The notes below the pieces were generated by a model that was not told where the DNA came from, did not search any database, and worked only from the letters and a program-made list of their open reading frames with translations. Below are positions 35,026-44,490 of a DNA stretch of 64,000 nt, piece after piece (the first letter of the stretch is position 1; each line of letters starts with the position of its first letter). This DNA is from Lysobacteraceae bacterium SCN 69-320 (GTDB taxonomy: Bacteria > Pseudomonadota > Gammaproteobacteria > Xanthomonadales > Rhodanobacteraceae), in NCBI GenBank assembly GCA_001725155.1, contig MEFP01000005.1:62001-126000 (forward strand), written 5' to 3'. A program made the position numbers and the translations under genes.

Positions 35026-36843
35026 ATGCACGACAAGGAATCTCCGACGTTGCCGCCCGGATCGCCTGCCGCATTGCGGCCGCAGCGAGCACGGCGCCTG
35101 GTATTCGCGCTGGTGCTGTTCGTCGGCGCGAGCGGCGCGGCATCGGCCGGCAAGATCGTGACGACGCTCGGCGGCATCGACGCCGATCTCAAGGTCGCCG
35201 CGCTGGCCGGTCTGGACCTGACCCAGTACGCCGGCCGCGAGGTCAGCGCCGCGCAGGCGCGTCGCCTCTACGAGCGCGCACCGGCACAGATCGCCGCCGC
35301 GCTGGAACCCTACGGCTACTACGACGCCAACGTCACCGGCGAGCTCAAGGAAACCGCCGACGGCTGGAACGCCGTGCTCGACGTCAAGCCCGGCGAACCC
35401 GTCGTCGTGGACGTGCTCGATCTCAAGCTCGAAGGCCAGGCCCGCGAGCTCAAGAGCGTGCGCCAGGCCCTGCGCGCGTTCGCCCCCAGGCAGGGCCAGC
35501 CGATGAATCACGACGCCTACGAGCGCGGCAAGGCGGCGATCCAGGCCGCGCTGTTCGCCGACGGCTTCCTCGACGCCAAGCTGCTGACCAAACGCGTGGA
35601 AGTCAGCCGCAGCACGCACAAGGCCCGCATCCATCTGGCCTGGGAGCCGGGCCCTCGCTACCGCATCGGCCGCACCGATTTCGAAGGCAGCCAGTTCGCC
35701 GACAATTTCCTGCTGCGCTACCTGCCCTGGCAGGAAGGCGATTTCTATACCCAGGATCTGCTGCTGTCGCTGCAGCAGCGCCTGACCGAAGCCGACTACT
35801 TCGCCATCGTCGACGTCAATCCCGACATCGAGCAGGCCGCCGACGGCGTGGTGCCGATCAAGGTCACTCTCGCGCCGGCCAAGCGCAGCATCTATACCGG
35901 CGGCCTGTTCGTCGGCACCGATACGGGCCTGGGCGTACGCGGCGGACTCGAACGGCGCTGGGTCAATCGCAAAGGCCACAAGTTCAAAAGCGAACTCATC
36001 CTCGCGCAGCGGCTGACCTCGGCCTCGGCGCTGTACCAGATTCCGCTGCCGGGCCCGGACAATCGCTCGTTCAATTTCGGCGTGAACTACCGCGACGAGG
36101 ACACCAAGACCACGCGTTCCAAGACCACCACCGTCGTCGCCAACGAGACACGCCAGTGGATGGGCTTCACGCGCACCCTGGGCGTGAACCTGCAGACCGG
36201 CGACTTCGAGATCGGCGACCGCAAGGAAGTCGCGTTCCGCGGCAACTCGACGATGCTGTATCCGCAGATCGTGCTGACGCGCAAGCGCGCCGACGATCCG
36301 CTGTTCGTGCGCCGCGGCTACTCGATCAACCTGCTCGCGCGCGCTGCGGCGCAGGGCGTGCTGTCGGATACGAACTTCGTGCAGCTGCGCGGCGACATCA
36401 AGTGGATACGCGCGCTGAAACCGCGCCAGCGCCTGATCCTGCGCGGCACGGTCGGCGCGAGCTGGGTCGATCAGTTCGACAAGCTGCCGCCGGATCTGCG
36501 CTTCTTCGCCGGTGGCGACCGTTCGATCCGCGGCTACGGCTACCAGACCGTCGGTCCGGACCTCGTCGTCGATCCGACCAGGCGGCCCGTCGTCATCGGC
36601 GGCAAGCACCTGCTGACCGCCAGCGCCGAGTATGAGTACTACTTCAAGCCGAAATGGGGCGTGGCAACCTTCGTCGACGCCGGCGACGCATTCTCGGGCA
36701 CGAGCTATTCGCCCAAGATCGGCACCGGCGTCGGCCTGCGCTGGCGTTCGCCGGTCGGCATGGTGCGCTTCGATCTCGGCGTGCCGCTGCGCGAGCCCAA
36801 GGACGGCGTGCAGATCCACCTCGTCATAGGACCCGACCTGTGA
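35026..36843 (+). CDS. tamA: TamA, outer-membrane translocation and assembly barrel
   Basis: 605 aa. Signal segment RLVFALVLFVGASGAASA, three POTRA domains (about 45-270, for example EGDFYTQDLLLSLQQRLTEADYF), then a 16-stranded Omp85 barrel with the lid motif FFAGGDRSIRGYGYQTVGP and a terminal GMVRFDLGVPLRE strand ending in VIGPDL. It works with TamB to insert outer-membrane proteins or move phospholipids. The stop overlaps the tamB GTG (GTGA). Confidence 0.95.
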   Translation: MHDKESPTLPPGSPAALRPQRARRLVFALVLFVGASGAASAGKIVTTLGGIDADLKVAALAGLDLTQYAGREVSAAQARRLYERAPAQIAAALEPYGYYDANVTGELKETADGWNAVLDVKPGEPVVVDVLDLKLEGQARELKSVRQALRAFAPRQGQPMNHDAYERGKAAIQAALFADGFLDAKLLTKRVEVSRSTHKARIHLAWEPGPRYRIGRTDFEGSQFADNFLLRYLPWQEGDFYTQDLLLSLQQRLTEADYFAIVDVNPDIEQAADGVVPIKVTLAPAKRSIYTGGLFVGTDTGLGVRGGLERRWVNRKGHKFKSELILAQRLTSASALYQIPLPGPDNRSFNFGVNYRDEDTKTTRSKTTTVVANETRQWMGFTRTLGVNLQTGDFEIGDRKEVAFRGNSTMLYPQIVLTRKRADDPLFVRRGYSINLLARAAAQGVLSDTNFVQLRGDIKWIRALKPRQRLILRGTVGASWVDQFDKLPPDLRFFAGGDRSIRGYGYQTVGPDLVVDPTRRPVVIGGKHLLTASAEYEYYFKPKWGVATFVDAGDAFSGTSYSPKIGTGVGLRWRSPVGMVRFDLGVPLREPKDGVQIHLVIGPDL

Positions 36844-39800
36844 AGCGCGCGCTGAAATGGCTGGCGCTGCTGCTGGCGGTGCTGATGTTCGTCGTCATCG
36901 GGGCGGCGTTCTGGCTGCTGCGCACCGAATCGGGCCTGCATTTCGCGCTCGACCGCGCAGTGGCGGCAACCGGCGGCAAGCTCGCGATCGGCACCAGCGA
37001 AGGCAGCCTGGCCGGTCCGCTGGTGCTGCGCGAGGTGCGCTGGCGCGATACCGGCGTCGACGTGCGGGTCGGCCGCGTCACGCTCGACGTCGCGCCGCTG
37101 GCGCTGCTGGGCAAGGTCGCCCATATCGAGAACCTCGAAGTGGCCGATGTCGTCGTCGCCACGACGACACAGCCGCCGCAGCCCGCACCGCCGGCCGCCG
37201 AACCGTTCTCGCTGCAGCCGCCGATCGACATCCGGCTCGATCGTCTGCTCGTGGAGCGTGTGCGCGTGAATCAGGACGGCGCCGACGTGTTCGAGGCCGA
37301 CCGCTTCGCGACGGCGGCGCGCTGGACCCGCGCCGAGCTGGCCGTGCAGCAGCTGATGCTGCGCGCCAGGCAGGGCGAGGTCGATTTCGACGCGCAGGCC
37401 AGCACGGCCGGCGACGACCGCGGCCAGGCCAACGGCCGCTTCCGCTGGCAGGTCGACGGCACCGACTACGCCGGCACGATAGAGGCGGCCAGCGACGGCA
37501 AGCTGCCGACCGCGACCGTGCAACTGCAGCAGCCCGTGGCGATCCGCGCCGACCTCGCGGCCGAAGCGTCCAACCTGCCGCTGCGGGAACGCTGGTGGCA
37601 GCTCAAGCTCAGCGCCGGGCGCTTCGCGCTGGAGCGCCTGCTCAAGCAGCCGCCGCTGCGCAGCGTGGGCCTGGAGCTCCACGCACGCTTCAACACGAAG
37701 GAAGGCCATGTCACCGGTCACGTCGATCTCGACGACTACCGCGTCGTGCTCGATCCGGCCGACTACGCGCTGGCCGAAGACGCCCTGACCGTGCGCACCC
37801 TGTCGCTGACCTCGCCGAACGTGCCCGGCGCGATCAGCCTGAGCGGCACCGTGCCGCTGAAGGAAACCGGCAAGGCCAATCTCGATCTGGTCTGGAAGGA
37901 CCTGCTGCTGCCGGCCGCGCTGGCCGGTCAGGAGCTGGCGAGCCACGGCACGGTCAACCTCAGCGGTTCGGCGCAGCAGTACACGCTGGCCGGCTCGCTG
38001 CAGCTCGGCCCGCCGGGGCAGCCGGTCGATGTCACCGTGGCGCTGGACGGCACCGACACGGCCATCACGCTGAAGCAATTGCGCCTGCAGCAGCGCAACG
38101 CCGGCAAACCGGCCGGCTCGCTCGATGCGAGCGGCGACATCACCTTGAAGCCCGTGCTCGGCTGGAAGCTCGGCGCGAAAGCCGACCGGCTCGACCCCGG
38201 CGCGTTCGCAAAAGACTGGCCCGGCGCACTGAATCTCTCGCTCGTGACCGAAGGCCAGAAGACTGAGGCCGGCGTCACGACGACCCTGAAGATCGACCGC
38301 CTAGACGGCACCCTGCGCCAGCGTCCGGTCAGCGGCAAGGCCGACCTGCGCATCGCGCCGGAATTCGTCGTCGACGGCACGTTGAACCTCGCCTCGGGTG
38401 CGAGCACGGTGAGCGTGCAGGGCCGCGGCGGCGCGCAGACCACCGACGCGCAGATCGGCTTCAGCGTCGCCTCGCTGGCCGATCTGCTGCCGCAGGCCGC
38501 CGGCAAGCTCAAGGGACAGTTCCAGCTCAAGGGCAAGTGGCCGGCGCTCGGGCTGACCGGCAAGGCCGATGGCCAGGGCCTGGCCTACGATGGCAATCGC
38601 GCGAACTCGCTGGAACTGACGCTCGACGTCGCCGACATCCAGGCGCCGCGCGGCCAGGTCGATCTGCTCGCGACCGGCGTCAGTGCCGGCGGCCAGTCCT
38701 TCGATCGCATCAGCCTGGACGGCAAGGGCGACCGCGACGCGCACGAAATCGCCTTCAGTGCGCACGGCACGGCGCTGTCGGCGCAATTGCAGCTGCGCGG
38801 CGCACTCAAGGACAGCCACTGGAACGGCAGTCTGAATACCTTGACCCTCGCGCTGAAGGATCAGCCCGAATGGCGTCTGGAACAGCCGGCTGCGCTGGCC
38901 TATGCCGACGGCGCGGCCAGGCTCGGCGAGCTGTGCCTCACTGCCCAGGGACCGCGCCTGTGCCTGTCCGGCGCCCAGGCTGCCGACGGCAGCGCCGAAG
39001 GCCGCTATCGCATCGAACGCCTGCCGGTCGCGATGATCGCGGCGATCGCCTCGCCCGACGCGACGTTCAAGCTCGACGGCGAAATCAACGGCGACGGCGA
39101 GGTGAAGCGCAGCGCGCAGGGCGCGCTGAACGGCACGGCGAAGATCGCCTCGGCCCAGGGCCGCATCGCCTATCCGGACCGTCCCGAGCAGCCGCTGCTG
39201 AGCTACGACGACCTCGCCGTCGACGCGAGCTTCGCACCCGAAGCACAACGCATCGTCGTGCAGGGCAAGCTGTCCGACGGCGGCCGCATCGACGGCCAGA
39301 TCGCCGTCAGCGGCGCCGATCAGCAGCTCTCGGGCCAGATCCAGCTCGGCCTCGGCAGCCTGGCGTTCGTCGAACTCGTCAGCACCGAAGTCGCCAATAC
39401 CAAGGGCCGCGTCGACGGCAGCCTGGCGTTCGCCGGCACGGTGGCCGCACCGATCGTCAGCGGCCGCATCCTGCTCGCGGACTTCGCGACCGAAGTGCCG
39501 GCCGCAGGGCTCAAGCTCACCGACGGCAAGATCCAGATCGACCTGGACGCACAGCAGCAGTTCGCCGTCAGCGGCGGCATCGCCTCGGGCGGCGGCCGCC
39601 TGGAAGTCAGCGGCAGCGGCGGCCTCGCCGCGGACGCGCCGCTGCAGATCACGATCGCCGGCAAGGATTTCCTCGCCGCCGACATTCCGGCCGCACACGT
39701 GCTGGTCTCACCCGAGCTCAAGCTGCGCCGTGACGCGCAGGGCCTCTACGCCAGCGGCGAAGTCGGCATGCCCAGGGCCGACATCGACCTGACCAAGCTG

Positions 39801-40580
39801 CCCGGCGGCGGCGCGGCCAAGCGCTCGCCCGACGTCGTCGTGGTCGACGCCGAGACCACCCAGAGCCAAGGCTCGCTGCCGATCACCGCCGACGTCACCC
39901 TGCGTCTCGGCGACAGCGTCAAGCTCAAGGGCTTCGGCCTGGACGGCAAACTCGACGGCCAGCTCGTCGTCGTCGAGCGCCCGGGCCGCCAGACCACCGG
40001 CCGCGGCGAGATCCGCGTCGGCGGCACGTACAAGGCCTATGGCCAGGACCTCAAGATCCAGACCGGCCGCCTGCTGTTCGCCGGCACGGCGATCGACAAC
40101 CCCGGCCTCGACATCAAGGCAGCGCGCGAACTCAAGGACGTGACCGCCGGCCTGCGCGTGCAGGGCACGGCCCAGGTGCCGGTGCTGACCGTGTATTCCG
40201 AGCCGGCGATGGAGCAGTCCGAAGCGCTGTCCTACCTGATCACCGGCCGCCCGCTGTCGGCGCTGAAGAGCGGCGAAGGCGATCTCGTCGGCGCCGCCGC
40301 ACAGGCGCTCGGCTCGGCCACCGGCGACCTGCTCGCCAAGAGCATCGGCGCACGCCTGGGCGTCGACGCCTCGGTCAGCGACAACGCCGCCATCGGCGGC
40401 GCCGCGTTCACGGTCGGCAAATACCTGTCGCCGAAGCTGTACCTCAGTTACGGCGTCGGCATCTTCACGCCGGGCGAAGTCATCACCCTGCGCTACAAGC
40501 TGTCGCGGCTCTGGGAGCTCGAGGCGCAGAACGCGACGACGGAGAATCGCGCGGGCCTGAACTATCGCCTGGAGAAATAG
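36840..40580 (+). CDS. tamB: TamB, inner-membrane-anchored periplasm-spanning protein
   Basis: 1246 aa from a GTG start that overlaps the tamA stop. It has an N-terminal anchor (WLALLLAVLMFVVIGAAFWLL), a long beta-helical AsmA/VPS13-like groove and a C-terminal TamB (DUF490) domain with ALSYLITGRPLSAL and KLYLSYGVGIFTPGEVITLRYKLS. It bridges inner and outer membranes and partners with TamA. The length is normal. It ends in TAG, relevant to the CUA-anticodon tRNA-like gene at 22586. Confidence 0.95.
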   Translation: MKRALKWLALLLAVLMFVVIGAAFWLLRTESGLHFALDRAVAATGGKLAIGTSEGSLAGPLVLREVRWRDTGVDVRVGRVTLDVAPLALLGKVAHIENLEVADVVVATTTQPPQPAPPAAEPFSLQPPIDIRLDRLLVERVRVNQDGADVFEADRFATAARWTRAELAVQQLMLRARQGEVDFDAQASTAGDDRGQANGRFRWQVDGTDYAGTIEAASDGKLPTATVQLQQPVAIRADLAAEASNLPLRERWWQLKLSAGRFALERLLKQPPLRSVGLELHARFNTKEGHVTGHVDLDDYRVVLDPADYALAEDALTVRTLSLTSPNVPGAISLSGTVPLKETGKANLDLVWKDLLLPAALAGQELASHGTVNLSGSAQQYTLAGSLQLGPPGQPVDVTVALDGTDTAITLKQLRLQQRNAGKPAGSLDASGDITLKPVLGWKLGAKADRLDPGAFAKDWPGALNLSLVTEGQKTEAGVTTTLKIDRLDGTLRQRPVSGKADLRIAPEFVVDGTLNLASGASTVSVQGRGGAQTTDAQIGFSVASLADLLPQAAGKLKGQFQLKGKWPALGLTGKADGQGLAYDGNRANSLELTLDVADIQAPRGQVDLLATGVSAGGQSFDRISLDGKGDRDAHEIAFSAHGTALSAQLQLRGALKDSHWNGSLNTLTLALKDQPEWRLEQPAALAYADGAARLGELCLTAQGPRLCLSGAQAADGSAEGRYRIERLPVAMIAAIASPDATFKLDGEINGDGEVKRSAQGALNGTAKIASAQGRIAYPDRPEQPLLSYDDLAVDASFAPEAQRIVVQGKLSDGGRIDGQIAVSGADQQLSGQIQLGLGSLAFVELVSTEVANTKGRVDGSLAFAGTVAAPIVSGRILLADFATEVPAAGLKLTDGKIQIDLDAQQQFAVSGGIASGGGRLEVSGSGGLAADAPLQITIAGKDFLAADIPAAHVLVSPELKLRRDAQGLYASGEVGMPRADIDLTKLPGGGAAKRSPDVVVVDAETTQSQGSLPITADVTLRLGDSVKLKGFGLDGKLDGQLVVVERPGRQTTGRGEIRVGGTYKAYGQDLKIQTGRLLFAGTAIDNPGLDIKAARELKDVTAGLRVQGTAQVPVLTVYSEPAMEQSEALSYLITGRPLSALKSGEGDLVGAAAQALGSATGDLLAKSIGARLGVDASVSDNAAIGGAAFTVGKYLSPKLYLSYGVGIFTPGEVITLRYKLSRLWELEAQNATTENRAGLNYRLEK

Positions 40581-40727
40581 CGCGGCGACGCGCAGCAGCC
40601 GGCGCAGGACAATCCGATGCGGCAATCACCAGTAGCCACCGTCGCACCGGAGCTTGCCGGAGCGGCCGCCGCAGAACCGAGCGCAGCCGCGCCTCGCCCG
40701 CTTGATCGGTATTCCGGATCCCGCCAC

Positions 40728-41297
40728 ATGCCACGCTGCCGAGCCAGCATCGCCGATTTCGTTCCACATCCGCGCTATGGCACGACGCCGGTGCGCTCCG
40801 GATTCAAGATCCCCGAGAGCGAGCTTCGGCGCAGCTACTGGCGCCTGAGCAGCGACGTGCTGTTTCCGGAAACGGCACTGCCCGCGGATACGAGCAAACA
40901 GAACTACGCCGTCTTTCCGCGCGCCTGCTATGTGGACGTGGCGAGGACCTGCCGCAGCTGCACGCGCCGCTTCATCTTCTTTGCCAGGGAACAGCGGTAC
41001 TGGTTCGAGACCCTGCGGTTCTTCGTCGACGCCGATTGCGTGCAGTGTCCCGAATGCCGTCGAACCGCGCATGCCCTCAAGCGCCGGCTCCGGCGCTACG
41101 CCGACCTGCGCGCGAAAGCCTCGCTGACGGACGCGGAGCTGCATCGTCTCGTCGACGACGCGCGCTATCTCCTCGAGCACGGAACCCTGAAGAATGCCGC
41201 CACCGTCGGCGCGATCAAGAATCTGGCATTGAAGCGGATTCCCCGCTATCGCGGAGTTCCCGCGTTGATCGCCGCGCTCGGCGCAACACGCCGGTGA
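40728..41297 (+). CDS. Zinc-ribbon protein of unknown function
   Basis: 189 aa from the ATG at 40728; an upstream ATG at 40617 would add a low-complexity Ala/Pro segment and is less likely. The middle holds one zinc ribbon, RTCRSCTRRFIFFAREQRYW followed by CVQCPECRR, matching the short probable zinc-ribbon (zf-trcl-like) domain. The C-terminal helical part is basic (HALKRRLRRYADLRAKA). Nucleic-acid or protein binding is possible; no partner is evident. Confidence 0.7.
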   Translation: MPRCRASIADFVPHPRYGTTPVRSGFKIPESELRRSYWRLSSDVLFPETALPADTSKQNYAVFPRACYVDVARTCRSCTRRFIFFAREQRYWFETLRFFVDADCVQCPECRRTAHALKRRLRRYADLRAKASLTDAELHRLVDDARYLLEHGTLKNAATVGAIKNLALKRIPRYRGVPALIAALGATRR

Positions 41298-41322
41298 CTC
41301 CGTTCCACATCCCGCCGCAGCC

Positions 41323-41766
41323 ATGACGACACCCGACCAGCTCCACTGGAAACTCGATCTCGACACGGTCGACTGGGACGCCCTGTCCCATCTCTATCGC
41401 ATCGCGCCGCTCGGCGAGAAAAAGCCCGACGACCTGCGCGTCTCCTTCGGCAACAGCCGCTACACCTGCCTGGTCTTCGACGGCGACGTTCTCGTCGGCG
41501 CCGGCCGCGCGCTCGCCGATGGTGTCGACTGCAGCTATCTCTGCGACGTCGCCGTGCATCCGGACTACCAGGGCATCGGCCTGGGCAAGGCCCTCATCGA
41601 ACGCCTGCGCGACCTGTCGGCCGGACATCGCAAGATCATTCTCTATGCGAACCCCGGCAAGGAAGGGTTTTACGCGAAGCTGGGATTCCGCCGGATGCGC
41701 ACGGCCATGGCGATATTCGCGAACCAGCAGCGCGCCGCGGAAACCGGCCTGATCGAGAACGACTGA
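41323..41766 (+). CDS. GNAT-family acetyltransferase
   Basis: 147 aa. The core is CDVAVHPDYQGIGLGKALIE (acetyl-CoA loop Q-G-I-G-L-G) followed by YANPGKEGFYAKLGFRRM. It is a compact GNAT of the ElaA/YhbS-like size; the substrate is unknown. It is 25 bp behind the zinc-ribbon gene, possibly co-transcribed. Confidence 0.9.
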   Translation: MTTPDQLHWKLDLDTVDWDALSHLYRIAPLGEKKPDDLRVSFGNSRYTCLVFDGDVLVGAGRALADGVDCSYLCDVAVHPDYQGIGLGKALIERLRDLSAGHRKIILYANPGKEGFYAKLGFRRMRTAMAIFANQQRAAETGLIEND

Positions 41767-41810
41767 CTGCAGGCCTCGGCGGCGTACAGGGCGGCCTGCC
41801 TGCTTCCCGA

Positions 41811-41835
41811 AAAGGCGGCGAGGACCGCCGCCTTT
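41811..41835. terminator. Bidirectional terminator-like hairpin between convergent genes
   Basis: AAAGGCGGCG/CGCCGCCTTT (41811-41820 with 41826-41835) is a perfect 10-bp stem with a 5-nt loop. It sits between the rightward GNAT (ends 41766) and the leftward unknown gene (ends 41850), with short T-runs on both strands. Confidence 0.65.
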
Positions 41836-41849
41836 CGCCCCTCGCGCCG

Positions 41850-42251
41850 CTAGAACCGTCGCTCGCCGACTTCGAGCTCGTCCTCGTGGCAGTAGAAAAA
41901 CACCTTGCGGCTCAGGTTATGCAGCACGAACACGTCGTCCCTCGCAGGCAGGAACAGGTTCCTCCAGTTCTCGAGAAAGACCGCGCTGTCGAGCACGCAG
42001 ACACTTCGGCGTCCGAACACGATCTGCACGGTCCCGCTGTCGGGAAAGCGCTCGGCGAGCCAGGCGCGGGCGATCGACGGGCTATGGACGTCGTGATGTT
42101 CGATCCCCGCCACCGTCTCCGGCTCCAGACCGTAGTGCTGCGAACTGTAGAACTTCGCCGCATACGCGTCTGCGCTGGCCGCCTTGGGCCTGTCCAGCCA
42201 GCGCGCGCTGAGTCCGAGCTTTTCCAGGTGCCGGCGTCGGTGAATATCCAT
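41850..42251 (-). CDS. Small protein of unknown function behind the sensor kinase
   Basis: 133 aa, not recognised. It has no signal peptide or membrane helix. The sequence is mixed alpha/beta and includes FYSSQHYGLEPETVAGIEHH and VFGRRSVCVLDSAVFLENW. It is 21 bp after the histidine kinase on the same strand, so it is probably the third gene of that operon. It might be an output or accessory protein of the two-component system. Confidence 0.6.
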   Translation of the reverse strand: MDIHRRRHLEKLGLSARWLDRPKAASADAYAAKFYSSQHYGLEPETVAGIEHHDVHSPSIARAWLAERFPDSGTVQIVFGRRSVCVLDSAVFLENWRNLFLPARDDVFVLHNLSRKVFFYCHEDELEVGERRF

Positions 42252-42272
42252 CTGCGCTCCAGTGCTGCGAGA

Positions 42273-43607
42273 TCAGTGCCGCTGCGGCAGGCCAACACCG
42301 GCCGGTCCATTCGCCAGCGCGCGCGCCTGCGGAAACCGTATCGTCGCCGTCGTGCCCTTGCCCAGCACGCTGGTCAGTTCCAGCGGCCAGCCGAAGCGGT
42401 CGGACAGGCGCTTGACGATGGTCAGACCGACGCCGTGGCCGCCGCGCGGATTGCGGTCGGCGTGGAAGAACGGCGTGAACACATGGGCCAGATCGTCGTC
42501 GCTCATGCCTACGCCGGTGTCGTGCACGCGCACGTAGTCGGTGCCGACGGTCACGACGACGCGGCCTTCCTCGGTGTAGTGGCAGGCGTTGCGCAGCAGG
42601 TTGCCGAGCATGACCGACAGCACCCGCGGCGAGGCGTGCAGCGAGAAGCGGCCTTCGTGGCGCAGGAACAGCTGCACGGGCTTGTTGTCGAGCAGCGGGC
42701 GCACGCGTTCGGTTTCTTCCTCCACGAGCGCGTCGATCTCGAAATCCTCCACGGGCAGGCCCGTGTCGGATTCGCGCGCGAGGATCAGGAAGGCTTCGAT
42801 CAGCGCTTCCATGTCGCGCGTCGCGCTGCGGATGCGGCCGACGGAACGGCGCGCGAACGCGGTCAGCTGCTCCTCGTCCTCGAGCACGTCGGCGGCGACC
42901 TTGATCACGGTCAGCGGACTGCGCAGCTCGTGACTGGCGTCGCGTGTGAAATTGCGCTCGCGCTCGACGAAGGACTCGATGCGCGTGGCGAAACCGTGCA
43001 GCGCGCCGGCCAGCACGCGCACGTCGCGGTCGGTCTCGCCGGGCACATGCTCGATGTTCAGCGCGCCGAGGTCCGGCGACTTGGGATCCCAGTCGCGCAC
43101 GATGTTGGCCAGCGCGACCACCGGCGAACGCGCGCGGCGCGAGGCGCGGTAGGTCAGCCAGGTCGCGAGATAGATGATCAGCAGCACCGCGGTCAGCGGC
43201 ACGAAGCCGAACAGGAACGCGAGCCGGTGCACCTGCTCGCGGCGGAAGACCAGCAGCAGCCGGCCGGACTCGCCGTCGCTGACGTAGACGAGTTCGTCGA
43301 TGCCGGAGCGGCGCAGGCGATGGAAGCCCGGGCCCAGCGGCAGCAGTTCGGCCGGCAGCGGCGCCGGCGCGTCGCGGCTGACCAGATAGCCGCGCATGTT
43401 GTAGGTATCCGGCGGCGCCATGCCGGGCTGTTCGGCGGCGCGCCGGAAATAGTGCTGCGCCTCGTCGCGCAGCGCGCGGCGTATCAGCAGGTCTTCGAGT
43501 ATGGCTGCCGCGCCGTACACGCCGACGAGCGCCGCGCAGCTGATCGCGGCGAGCTGCAATATGAACACGGCCCAGACCTTGCGCCGCGCGCCCCCGGACG
43601 CCCGCAT
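42273..43607 (-). CDS. Sensor histidine kinase
   Basis: 444 aa. Two membrane helices (about 12-35 and 133-155) enclose a periplasmic sensor of about 95 residues. A short HAMP-like region leads to the HisKA with phospho-His226 in RDASHELRSPLTVIK. The HATPase has NLLRNACHY, DTGVGMSDDD and HGVGLTIVKRL. It is encoded 3 bp after its response regulator. The signal is unknown. Confidence 0.93.
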   Translation of the reverse strand: MRASGGARRKVWAVFILQLAAISCAALVGVYGAAAILEDLLIRRALRDEAQHYFRRAAEQPGMAPPDTYNMRGYLVSRDAPAPLPAELLPLGPGFHRLRRSGIDELVYVSDGESGRLLLVFRREQVHRLAFLFGFVPLTAVLLIIYLATWLTYRASRRARSPVVALANIVRDWDPKSPDLGALNIEHVPGETDRDVRVLAGALHGFATRIESFVERERNFTRDASHELRSPLTVIKVAADVLEDEEQLTAFARRSVGRIRSATRDMEALIEAFLILARESDTGLPVEDFEIDALVEEETERVRPLLDNKPVQLFLRHEGRFSLHASPRVLSVMLGNLLRNACHYTEEGRVVVTVGTDYVRVHDTGVGMSDDDLAHVFTPFFHADRNPRGGHGVGLTIVKRLSDRFGWPLELTSVLGKGTTATIRFPQARALANGPAGVGLPQRH

Positions 43608-43610
43608 GGA

Positions 43611-44342
43611 TCAATGCGCCTGACTGCTCGCCGCCAGTTCCGCGTCGAGATCGGCGAGGCGGTAGCCCGCGCTGTGTATCGTGTGCAGCAGCTGCTGCTG
43701 GAACGGCTTGTCGATGATCTTGCGCAGGTTGTACAGGTGCGAGCGCAGGGTGTCGGAGTCGGGCAAGGTGTCCCCCCAGATCTCGCGCTCGATATCGCGG
43801 CGGCTGACCACGCGCGGCGACTCGCGCATCAGTATCGTCAGCAGCTTGATGCCGATCGGCGAAACGACGAGTTCATGGCCGCCGCGGGTCAGGCGCAGGG
43901 TCGCGGTGTCCAGCACGAGGTCGGCCACCTTGAGCACCTCGGCGCTGACCAGGCGGCGGTCGCGGCGGATCAGCGCGCGCACGCGCGCTTCGAGTTCGCG
44001 GATCTCGAACGGTTTCACGAGGTAGTCGTCGGCGCCGGCATCCAGCCCGACGAGCTTGTCGTCGAGCGTGTCGCGCGCGGTCAGCATGAGCACGGGCGTG
44101 GACTTCTTCGCTTCGTTGCGCAGGCGCCGGCACAGGTCGATGCCGTCCATGCCCGGCAGCATCAGGTCGAGCACGATGACGTCGTAGCTGTTGTTCGTCG
44201 CCAGCCGCAGGCCGGTCAGGCCGTCGGTCGCGTAGTCGATACCGTAGCCGCGACGTTCGAGGTATTCGCCGACCATCTCGGCGATGCCGCGGTTGTCTTC
44301 GATCAGAAGGATCAGGCCCGCCGGCTCTTCGCGCTGCTTCAT
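43611..44342 (-). CDS. OmpR/PhoB-family response regulator
   Basis: 243 aa. The receiver has LIEDN, the phospho-Asp59 in VIVLDLMLPGMDG, and the Lys of DDYLVKPFE. The DNA-binding domain ends LRSHLYNLRKIIDKPFQQQLLHT and AGYRL. The ATG at 44342 is preferred over an in-frame GTG at 44366 because a GGGGG ribosome site precedes it and the GTG falls inside the palindrome at 44361. It pairs with the kinase encoded downstream. Confidence 0.92.
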   Translation of the reverse strand: MKQREEPAGLILLIEDNRGIAEMVGEYLERRGYGIDYATDGLTGLRLATNNSYDVIVLDLMLPGMDGIDLCRRLRNEAKKSTPVLMLTARDTLDDKLVGLDAGADDYLVKPFEIRELEARVRALIRRDRRLVSAEVLKVADLVLDTATLRLTRGGHELVVSPIGIKLLTILMRESPRVVSRRDIEREIWGDTLPDSDTLRSHLYNLRKIIDKPFQQQLLHTIHSAGYRLADLDAELAASSQAH

Positions 44343-44360
44343 GTCGCCCCCATACCCGTT

Positions 44361-44376
44361 CTTCACATTTGTGAAG
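44361..44376. promoter_or_regulatory. Palindromic operator candidate before the response regulator
   Basis: CTTCACA-TT-TGTGAAG, perfect 7-bp arms, lies 18 bp upstream of the regulator ATG. Its size and position fit an autoregulatory binding site of the OmpR-type regulator or another dimeric protein. As RNA it could also form a hairpin over the ribosome site region. Confidence 0.45.
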
Positions 44377-44396
44377 GTTCGTCAGCCCCAGGTGAC

Positions 44397-44413
44397 GCCG
44401 GCGTGAAGCCGGC
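44397..44413 (-). terminator. Weak hairpin downstream of tesA
   Basis: GCCGGC-GTGAA-GCCGGC in the gap between the leftward tesA end and the response-regulator operon. No T-run follows, so termination is uncertain. Confidence 0.3.
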
Positions 44414-44490
44414 ACCGACGGCGGCCGGCCCGTGCGCCGCCGCGTCCGAGCCGGACTGCGGCCACCCCGCAGTGCGGCGCCGGTGCCGCG

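Noticed and set aside
40617-40727. Longer N-terminus for the zinc-ribbon protein
   Set aside because: The added segment is Ala/Pro low complexity and the ATG at 40728 directly precedes the conserved part.
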